Source of the DNA: Chaetoderma sp. LZ-2023a | Lineage: Eukaryota; Mollusca; Caudofoveata; Chaetodermatida; Chaetodermatidae | NCBI GenBank assembly: GCA_034401795.1 | Contig: CM067370.1 | Coordinates: 58,201,295-58,265,294 of the forward strand | Direction: 5' to 3' | DNA length: 64,000 nt | In this document: positions 56,533 to 64,000 of the stretch, piece by piece | How the letters are laid out: the number at the start of each line of letters is the position of its first letter | Position numbering within the stretch: the first letter of the stretch is position 1 | Notes under the pieces: model-generated | The model's input: the letters and a program-made list of their open reading frames with translations, nothing else | What the model was told of the DNA's origin: nothing | The model's database searches: none | Program-made: the position numbers and the translations under genes

Positions 56533-56920
56533 TCAGAAGCAAACCCGACACTTCGTTTTGAACGGCTTCTAACTTGTCTGGTTCCCTTGGTACGAGTGTC
56601 CAGACAGGTGCCAAAGACAGATTCCGCGGCGGAAAGTCCCACCGTTCCGGCATGTAACCCTGGGATAACCATCCCAGGACCAGACTGTCTGATGTCACAC
56701 CTCGCCAGGCCTCGACGAAATGCATGAGCCTTCCACCCACCATAGATGACTCGACGTCTAACGGGGTTGTCCGGCTCGCGGTCCGCTCCCCCACCCCCTT
56801 TCTCAATGAGAGAGAGAGAGAGAGAACCATTTCGGTCTTGGCTCGGCAGGTCTAACTGGCACCGCTGTTCCTGTCGCGCAGGTGCGGTCCAGGCGGATAC
56901 GAAGGGAGCTCTCGTACCCT
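56530..56920 (-). pseudogene. gag-pol linker of the DIRS-like element
   Basis: Two overlapping frames (56327-56830 and 56520-57098) cover this stretch. The better one reads LGWLSQGYMPERWDFPPRNL and VPREPDKLEAVQNEVSGLLL just before the RT. This helix (EAVQNEVSGLL) is conserved ahead of DIRS RTs. The gag stop is at 56920, so pol would be reached by a frame change. Confidence 0.5.
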
Positions 56921-58743
56921 CAGGTATGATCCGCTCCCTTCTTTCCGTCCCTTGAGGACTTACCCTTTCCCTTCCCCTTGCCCTTCCCGCCTCTAGGGCG
57001 ATCAGGAGCAACATTGGGGAGGGTAGGGGCCTCCACAACCTTCCTGGCTTTCTTAGCCGGCGGCGGCTGAGAAAAACCAGACGAAGCAGAAGTCGCACTA
57101 GGCTTAGCTTTCGCCTTGCCTTTATGCTTCTTCTGCTTCTTTGAAGGTTGAACAGCTAACGGCTTCCCTACAGCCCCTAGTGCGTGCTCTTGCCGCACTA
57201 GCTCCAGCTGTAGGTTTACCGCCAACCGATTCTGCGCAATGCTAGCAGTGTCCTCTAGGATGGCCCGCGCCTGGCCACCGAAGATGCTAAGCCCTGTCAG
57301 GGGTGTCCCAAGAAGACGCTCCCTGACTGCCGTAGCCGGACGCATATGGTCAAGAACCATTTGCCTCCTGGACTTTGTCACACGCACCTGCACCCTTGCC
57401 AGCACGTCCATAGACAGCACCAAGCCGTCATTGATGCACGAAAGCGCCACAGGTGGCACAGGGTGGCCTGCCCCCGCTTCAGCCCACACCGACTGAAGAA
57501 GGCGATAAGAGTGGTTGACAGCACTCATAACTGCCCTCACACCCTCATTGCATAGGGACAGGACTTCATCCTGGTGTGCCTGGGACTTGTCCACAAGTGC
57601 CGGACCGGGGCCACCCGCTCCAGCACTCTGGACACCCAGAACCCATCGGTCATCCTTGGTGACCGATGGTACCACACCATACCCCACGGGGGGAATACGA
57701 CACCTCGCCCGCACCTCCCTGGAGGCCGCAGGGAGCTGGCCCTTGGTCATGAGCTGCTTGCTATAAATAGCCTCAAGCAACTCGATGAACTGTGGATCCA
57801 GTCCAACAGACTGGATCCGGGCTGTGGGCAAGATCCCCATCCTAATTGATGCAACCGACGGACGGGGCGCATCCTCCTCGGCCGTGGCCGAAACCACAGA
57901 CGGGTCCACCCTGGCTAGCCAAGCCAGAGCATCCGACCAGTCTACTTCCGAGGAAGACACAGCCGTGAACACGTCACCCGTTGACGCATTCACGGGCCTA
58001 CCAGCCACGGCCTCCTGGCAAGGAGCCGCGGCTGACATGCCAGGCACTCCGGTACCAACCGGTTCCGCTGCCACCCCATGAAACACACCAGTCCATGGGG
58101 TAGGCCCGCACGGAAAACCGTGCGGACCCATAGCAGATGCGGAACCGTGGCCAGACACGGGCGCCAACGGCACCCCACGTCTGACCGCCGGACGAGGCGA
58201 GATAGGCGAGTACCACGCCTGGCCCGGCACACCCGTCACCGGAGGTGGCCGCAGAGAGACAGAACCTGTCAGGCCGGAGCCCGACGGGACTGCCAGGGGG
58301 CCGTACGAGATGGCTCCCTCGGTGACCAGTCCAGAACCCTGTCCAAGGACAGGGTCCGTACCAAGCATGGGGAGAAACTGCCCCCCAACCTTCGGCAGCA
58401 GGGAAGACACCAGCGTGGGCAGAACGCTATGCAGAAAACCCTGCATAGCCGGACCGAACCACGCCGGCGGTGCCATCTCCGCCACCTCCAGCTGGGGATG
58501 TGGAGCGCCCCCACCGGCCGAACCGGACGCTCCATGATTTAACTTCGAACCGCCTGACCCCTCGTCAGACCCAGCCACATCCTTCTGGGCAAGGAACTTC
58601 AACATCATATCCGCGGACCACACTGCACACACATTACACCTACTATCCAGGTTACATGGAGTACATCTAAAGCAGACATGGTCCTTAAATAGGACCCGTA
58701 CGAACTTGTGGCACTCGTCACATGATGGCGGGGCTGGCTTGGC
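56920..58743 (-). CDS. Gag-like protein of the DIRS-like element
   Basis: Open for about 607 codons from a candidate splice acceptor (TTATTTATAG, 58753-58744). It begins AKPAPPSCDECHKFVRVLF, KDHVCFRCTPC and CNVCAVW, a Cys-rich module homologous to the gag starts at 4770 and 49073. Residues about 70-250 are Pro/Gly/Ala-rich. Residues about 320-520 are helical and capsid-like (LLEAIYSKQLMTKGQLPAAS, VLDHMRPATAVRERLLGTPL, LEDTASIAQNRLAVNLQLEL). The basic tail GKGKGKGKSSRDGKK is suited to RNA binding. This is the only intact long frame in the element. GC content is visibly higher than in the flanks. Confidence 0.7.
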   Translation of the reverse strand, partial: AKPAPPSCDECHKFVRVLFKDHVCFRCTPCNLDSRCNVCAVWSADMMLKFLAQKDVAGSDEGSGGSKLNHGASGSAGGGAPHPQLEVAEMAPPAWFGPAMQGFLHSVLPTLVSSLLPKVGGQFLPMLGTDPVLGQGSGLVTEGAISYGPLAVPSGSGLTGSVSLRPPPVTGVPGQAWYSPISPRPAVRRGVPLAPVSGHGSASAMGPHGFPCGPTPWTGVFHGVAAEPVGTGVPGMSAAAPCQEAVAGRPVNASTGDVFTAVSSSEVDWSDALAWLARVDPSVVSATAEEDAPRPSVASIRMGILPTARIQSVGLDPQFIELLEAIYSKQLMTKGQLPAASREVRARCRIPPVGYGVVPSVTKDDRWVLGVQSAGAGGPGPALVDKSQAHQDEVLSLCNEGVRAVMSAVNHSYRLLQSVWAEAGAGHPVPPVALSCINDGLVLSMDVLARVQVRVTKSRRQMVLDHMRPATAVRERLLGTPLTGLSIFGGQARAILEDTASIAQNRLAVNLQLELVRQEHALGAVGKPLAVQPSKKQKKHKGKAKAKPSATSASSGFSQPPPAKKARKVVEAPTLPNVAPDRPRGGKGKGKGKGKSSRDGKKGADHT

Positions 58744-59601
58744 CTATAAATAAGCACAAACCTACACGGATTGAAGGCAGACAATTAATTTTCAAATATA
58801 TTGACCATAAATTAACTGTAACCCTCCCGCACCCCACCCCGCAACGTTACAGCAAAGATCGCATTGATTATGACGACAAGAACGAAGCGGGCATAAATAC
58901 ACCCATAATTGATCCTCCAGGATGTATAACGGAACCAGGAATCATATCGCCTAGCATTCGGGGTATATTTACCAATCAATATAAATTATACTCCTAACAA
59001 AAGCCAAAACGATATGTGAAGAACAACAAAATGTAAAACAAACTGCTGTAGCACACGGTAAAACCGCAGACCACACATCTAATCAAGAATTTTGAAACCA
59101 CTGATCATTGCAAACAGATCGTGATAACACGCAAAACTTGAACATTCCAAAGTTTTCTGGTACCATTTTTAGTACGCAGCACCCAGAACAAGATGCGCGA
59201 ATTAATGAAAAAAAATTTCTTCACATAAACATCCGAGCACCACGGGTGTGATGTCACCCGCTCGGATCTTACGGAGAACGACGTCAGCCGATATTCGTGT
59301 TACAAATACCGTAGCAAACACCTATTTTCATATCTGCCGATCGCCTGTTGGGGTTTAAAGAAGGCGACCATCCGGCATATCTCGTTGTTAACACACCCCA
59401 GATTCTTTGGGGTCAGAAATTGGAATATGCGACACAACGAAATTTAGAGACCCAAGTCTTTTAACTATGGAATAATAAGAAAATATACGACCTGGTTATC
59501 ATCGGCGGTATCCATATTATCCAATTATCCTTGCAAGAGAATCACTAGCTATCACAATCACAGACAAAAAGACTTCACTGCGAAAAGCATGTATAGCTCT
59601 T
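58744..59601 (-). other. 5' leader of the DIRS-like element
   Basis: No coding frame on the sense strand. It lies between the right ITR and the gag acceptor and may contain an intron, by analogy with the two related leaders. CRE-like TGATGTCACC and ACGACGTCAG occur near 59250 and 59280. Confidence 0.45.
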
Positions 59602-59775
59602 GTTGCTATGCAAACAAGAATGAGCTCTATGGTAGACGGGTACTCGGCAGTTGGGAACCGAGTACCCGGTTCCAAGGAGTCGGTAAAGCTTTCTAAGTCT
59701 ATAGTCCTAGAGCCAGCTGTCAGGGCCAGCTGTATATCAGAAGTAACAGAATGGTGAGTATTGATCGAAGGAGAA
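59602..59775. repeat. Right inverted terminal repeat
   Basis: Mirror of the left ITR (59602-59760) plus the right-specific end TTGATCGAAGGAGAA (59761-59775), which reappears inverted in the ICR. Confidence 0.85.
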
Positions 59776-60408
59776 GTTAATTTTTACAACACTTCACAGT
59801 ATAAATTTGGCACATCTTATGTGCCGTGGTGGTCAGGCATATTGTTCTAGTTTGTCTTTCAGACACTGAATCTCCACGAAGGCATATCTTATATTGCATT
59901 TTGTAATTAAGGATAACATATGAGTGGAGATGGAAGATTTTTCAATTGTGAATATTTCATTAAACACGGCAAAATATACAGAACTATTTCTAAAAACTTA
60001 TTTTCACACTTATTTTAGTTGGGGAGGTAATTATAGCAATAATTTTTAATATGAAATTTACAACAATTTCGCTAGGCCAAAGCATTACTTTGCTCAATAA
60101 CAACTGCAAGTTTTCTTCACATGATTTAGTTTACCAACACATATTAAAAGATCTGCTCTTTTATTACAGTAACCAATATATTAGCGCTTCTAACCTGGGA
60201 CTATATAGGTAAAACACTGGCCAAGATTAAATGCACAATATTCTAATTGCAATAACCTATCTTGTCAGCACTTCTATACCATTGTCCCATCTTAATCAAA
60301 TAGGAAGCAAAAACTGGAATTCCCCTTCTAAATAAAGAAATACTCAGCGAAAATGTGGAGTGTTAACATTTTTCCTTCTATGTTGTATATGTAAATGATA
60401 CATGTATA
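59776..60408. other. No recognisable feature
   Basis: AT-rich spacer between the DIRS-like element and the Tc1 element. Confidence 0.55.
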
Positions 60409-61897
60409 CTGAACCAAAAAAGTTTAGCAACACTGAGAATATTACTGTATAAATGTTATTAACAAAAACAATAAATTGATTCAAATATATTATTTAAATG
60501 ATAGGTCATTTTCCAATTTGAACAAGTCTCTTGTTACTGTAATGCTAGCATCGCGCCTTTAACACGACATCATTCAACGGAAGGGTCCAATTTAAATAAT
60601 GACACTGAGCTGTCAATACCAGTTGTGACCTCCACACGCATTAACCACCGCCGTACATCGCTTTCTCATGCTTCGAATTAAGCACCTGATCTCACGAAGA
60701 GGAATCGCATCCCATTCCTGGAGCAGTGCAGCTTCCAGCTCCGCACGCTGTGAAGATGTGAATGGTTCTCACGCACCATACGGCCAAGAATGTCCCACAC
60801 GTGTTCAATAGGAGACAGGTCCGGTGATCACGCTGGCCAGTCCAACACCGGAACGTTGTTAGCCTCAAGGAAATCCCTGGTGACCATAGCTGAATGAGGA
60901 CGGGCGTTGTCTTGCTGGAACATAAAGTCTGCATGATGCTGCATAAAAGGGATGACAACAGGGGCGACAACTTCTTCACAGTAACGTTGAGCCGTTAAAT
61001 TTCCGCGAATCACAAAAAGATCTGTTTTGCCATTTTCATGGATTCCAGCTCACACTATGACACTGCCGCCACCGAATCTGTCGTACTGAATGATGTTGGC
61101 TGCATCATACCGTTCTCCTAAACATCGCCAAACCCGTTGCCTACCATCCGCCACATCCACACAAAACCTCGACTCATCACTGAACAAAACGTGGCTCCAT
61201 TGTTGAGCATGCCATCGCTGATGAGTTCTTGCCCATGCAAACCGATTCTCGATGTGACGCTCTGTAAGTGGAACAGCAACAAGTGGACAACGGGCATGCA
61301 GTCCAGCATCATGGAGTCTGTTTCGCACAGTTTGTGCATGCACTGTAGTGCCGGTAGCGGTGTGCAAATTACGGGACGGCCGCGGCGCAGTCTCAAACCT
61401 ATGACGTCGTGAAGACATCACTAAGTAGCGGTCTTCTCGTGGTGTTGTTGCTCCCAGTCCCCCAGATCATGGTCGGTCATTAACATGTCCAGGAAATGGT
61501 TGAGGCGTGAACATTAAAATGTCGAGCAACAGCGCGAACGCTCTGCCCAGCAGCGAGTCTTCCAATTGCTTCATGGCGCTGATTTTCGGGTAGCCCTGGG
61601 CGGCAGCCCATGTTCGGTAGGGTAAATTTTTAAGCGTTTTCTGTTAACGTTCGTTATCTGCTTTTGCAATATGGTGAATTTTTGCCTTCGCTACCCACCA
61701 ATGTGGGCCAGTGCATGAAAAATGCATTTTCACATGCAGTAAGCGTGCGGCCGAGAAATGCAAGAAATGATTTGCATTGCTTCATGATCAGCGAGACATT
61801 ACATTGACGAAACATGCCTGCAAATTTGGTTATAAATGGACGCATAGTTTTAATACAACAAACCAAACTTCATTGTTGCTAAACTTTTTTGGCTCAG
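60409..61897 (-). mobile_element. Tc1-like DNA transposon, 1.49 kb
   Basis: Terminal inverted repeats CTGAACCAAAAAAGTTTAGC (60409) and GCTAAACTTTTTTGGCTCAG (ends 61897) are flanked by TA on both sides (60407-60408 and 61898-61899), the Tc1/mariner target. One transposase gene lies inside on the minus strand. Confidence 0.9.
60613..61611 (-). pseudogene. Tc1-like DD34E transposase, inactivated
   Basis: About 333 codons from ATG at 61611 to TGA at 60613, the usual Tc1 length. The N-terminal helix-turn-helix reads LPENQRHEAIGRLAAGQSVR and AVARHFNVHASTIS. The second half has HVLFSDESRF (first Asp), FQQDNARPHSAM (second Asp) and LSPIEHVWD (Glu). Thirty-four residues separate the last two, giving DD34E. 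Lesions: a TGA at the Trp position after GGGSVIV (near 61049), a TGA between WPA and SPDLSPIEH (near 60828) and a frame change near 60775. An additional frame change near 61425 precedes the middle segment (SSRRHRFETAPRPSRNL). Confidence 0.85.
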
Positions 61898-61899
61898 TA

Positions 61900-62370
61900 T
61901 ATATTATAGTTGGAGCTCTGCTGATTATTTTGAAAACAATCTGACTAACTTGTAAGTGATTAATTGCTGTCTGCAATTTCTTTCAGTCAAACTAGCTTCT
62001 AAATTTGCCTCCTTTAAAACAAATCTCAGAATTCAGAATGACAAGTATTATTATACCAATAATATGCATTCATTTTCCAATATGCCACATTCTTTAGAAT
62101 GCTAGTGTATCTCTATAGTCTAATTGTGTATGCGCCATAACACAGCTAGATATAAAATAAAATCTTTTATATAAAAATATATTTTCATTCAGAATTAAAA
62201 TTAGGTTGCCATGACTGACTAGTTAGTTGATTAATAGCAATGAGTCCCAAGCACCATACCCCAACCACGACATGTAACCATAATAAATTTGACAGTTTGC
62301 TGGCCTTAGGAAATAACATGAAAAAAAAAGGGGGGGGGGGGGGGGAAGAGGCATGACTACTTTAACACTA
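61900..62370. other. No recognisable gene
   Basis: AT-rich spacer containing the poly-G tract at 62330-62345. Confidence 0.5.
62330..62345. repeat. Poly-G tract (16)
   Basis: Preceded by an A9 run. Sixth G/C homopolymer of the window. Confidence 0.95.
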
Positions 62371-62537
62371 ATGCCGGCCAAAACGGCTTCTGTAGTCTTG
62401 GGAAATGTCCATTTGCAGACCAAGAGATGACTTTTTTTGAAAATTTACCACTGGATTGACTGGCGTGAAAACCGAGCCAGCCATTCTAGTTGTAAATTAA
62501 AACAATAGCAGTCTCTTGGCCTATAAATGGACATTCA
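62371..62537. mobile_element. Hairpin MITE, GGCCAAGAG family
   Basis: The head GCCGGCCAAAACGGCTTCTG (62374) is followed by the palindrome 62404-62536 with outer arms ATGTCCATTTGCAGACCAAG / its inverse and inner TTGAAAATTTACCACTGG / its inverse around CGAGCCAGCC. Same layout as 37579-37750, inverted. Confidence 0.8.
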
Positions 62538-62540
62538 ATA

Positions 62541-64000
62541 AGCACCTACTTGTTTTTGTGGGTTTTCTGAGAGAGGGTGCCCGGACCCCACTCTTTTGCA
62601 GGACTAGTACTAGTAGAATAAAAATTTAAGATCTACCCCTGAACGGGCCATCTCACGGTCTCTGCTATTCTGAGCCTCTACTATATAGCTATATGTGCTT
62701 GTCTAAGCTACCAAGGGGGTGAGTTTGTAGCATCCAAGATCGGCCCGTTCCGTACCCAGATAGACTGGGTCGGTTCGTACCCAACAGGGCGATCCACGCT
62801 ACACCAGCACGGTATGTTGATTTCACCAACATAATAATAATTCTTTTCTACGGATGCACTGAATGACCATGGGGTGCTTATATTGTTTTCAGATCTAGAT
62901 TGACTTTTTTCACGCGCACAGTCAATTCAAACATGGCCATAGTTCCTATATATGGCCAAAAATAAAACAAATTTAACGTTTTATAGTATGCATAACAATC
63001 ATTATTTTCATTCTAAACACCAGATTTACTACTGTACAAAGCAAGGATACAGAATTTTGGTTTTGAAAATGGTGTTGCTGCTGTCTATATATACCGTGTA
63101 TCATGAAAAAAAGGAATCTGACCCGGTCTAGATCTACTACACTAACTTAAATTGTGTTTCCTTTTTAGCGGCGTCTGTATCATTATTTTTGCAGACAAAT
63201 TCTCTTGTTGTCATATCATAGGCTGTGATGTCATATCACCATCTTGTCGCTATATAAAAAAATTTACACCCATGTTAGAAACTTGTACCTAAGAACATAA
63301 AAACCTCTGAAAACCGACCCTGTGTATTTACTCACTGTAAATTTATATGGAGGAATAAAAAAATTTTAATGCATGTATTATTTCACTGAACACTCGCTAA
63401 TTACTAAACAGAAGTCATTTCTTGACAAAACCTTTATATTCTTATGCAATCGGCAAAAGTGTCCATACCCTGTTAGAAACTGATATTCGGATCATACTAA
63501 TTAAGCATGAAATAAATCATTTTGAATCAGTTCAGTTGAAGGTATTTCCGCCTTTAGGATTAGGCGCACCCAGGTAGTCCTGATATTCGTCGAGTTTCTT
63601 CAGTCTTCTGTTTTTCCTGTGACCTTATACATGCGAGGTTGTTTGTTAGTCGTCAGGATCCACATTCGCACCATGGGGGAATGACATCCTTATTGATAAT
63701 ACAACGGGACAGCTGCCATTCCTGTATGTGCTGGAAATAAATAGGAGATCCATTGATGTTATGGTTGCATATCCATCAGCCGCCAACGTTTGGTGTGTAT
63801 TTTGTACAGTCATGGCTGCAGCTCTCAACCCCTTGTATCGTGTCAGATAGGGTTTAGCTTTGCACCTCTCAGCTAGGACTCCTGAGCTGTAAATCGTTAG
63901 CTGTGTCAGCATCGCTGGTCCACCTATCCATCCATTTCTGTGTCATATCAGAATAAATCACAGCAGTCAAGATCTTCGCGAGTCTCAATACATATATCTG
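62541..64000. other. No supported gene
   Basis: A partly open minus-strand stretch at 63912-63646 reads 88 residues with no recognised domain. Nothing else stands out. Confidence 0.4.

Larger units (their letters stand above)
54115..59775 (-). mobile_element. DIRS-like element with full terminal architecture
   Basis: Inverted terminal repeats of about 160 bp (54155-54315 and 59602-59760) bound gag, RT, RNase H and a recombinase remnant, all on the minus strand. An internal complementary region (54368-54470) equals the two outer ends joined, sharing the short AGAA overlap, as expected for a family that replicates through a circle and integrates by tyrosine recombinase. No target duplication is seen, also as expected. 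Gag is GC-rich against AT-rich surroundings. Frameshifts and stops in pol and loss of most of the recombinase make it inactive. Confidence 0.85.

Noticed and set aside
57239-58670. Several plus-strand frames of 60-154 codons
   Set aside because: They are antisense shadows of the GC-rich gag frame, with Arg/Pro/Thr-biased composition and no domain.
63646-63912. 88-codon minus-strand frame at the window end
   Set aside because: No domain, no promoter or splice support; composition not clearly coding.

Overview
This is a eukaryotic, animal, repeat-dense window. It contains no bacterial-style operons. Coding exons are rare and AT-rich non-coding DNA dominates. A bivalve mollusc is the most likely source. 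The main reason is a recurring repeat whose head pairs an AAGAGGCCCAAGGGCC-like block with CTCACCTGG and whose tail carries CCAGGTGAGCT; I recall this from bivalve genomic sequence (not searched here). The mix of Penelope-like, DIRS-like, CR1/L2-like, Tc1 and hairpin MITE elements fits the same picture.

Layout. 1-5.6 kb: remnants of the satellite-bearing repeat, then the gag half of a degraded DIRS-like retroelement (minus strand). 5.6-9.9 kb: satellite units, then two head-to-tail Penelope-like copies that keep a GIY-YIG endonuclease but show no reverse transcriptase; the first copy is split by two later insertions. 9.9-13.15 kb: a 3.2 kb TG...CA-bounded unit with a striking promoter (CRE, perfect four-unit heat-shock element, two inverted CCAAT boxes, TATA). 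13.2-14.2 kb: a DNA transposon with repeated internal motifs, inserted in a third Penelope tail. 14.8-15.8 kb: satellite. 15.8-19.3 kb: two more Penelope derivatives, one with an RT fragment, separated by a foldback element. 20-25 kb: a 57-bp tandem array, hairpin MITEs and satellite-bearing repeats. 25.2-27.95 kb: a decayed gene of a repeat-like family widespread in marine invertebrates. 28.5-38.3 kb: satellites, a hAT-like non-autonomous element and hairpin MITEs.

The one well-supported host gene is on the minus strand: a C2H2 zinc-finger protein with a large exon (44843-42721) spliced over a 3.3 kb intron to a terminal exon (39415-39046), about 830 residues. The splice rebuilds a zinc finger exactly.

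45-50 kb: more satellite repeats and a second DIRS-like gag fragment related to the first. 51.0-52.6 kb: a 5'-truncated CR1/L2-type LINE with an open RT frame. 54.1-59.8 kb: a DIRS-like element with complete terminal architecture (inverted terminal repeats plus an internal complementary region that reads like the joined ends of a circle), but with frameshifted pol and a gutted tyrosine recombinase. 60.4-61.9 kb: a Tc1 DD34E transposon with clear TIRs and TA flanks, inactivated by stops and a frameshift. The rest, to 64 kb, has one hairpin MITE and nothing else I can name.

All identifications rest on reading the sequence and on recall of protein families; no database search was possible.
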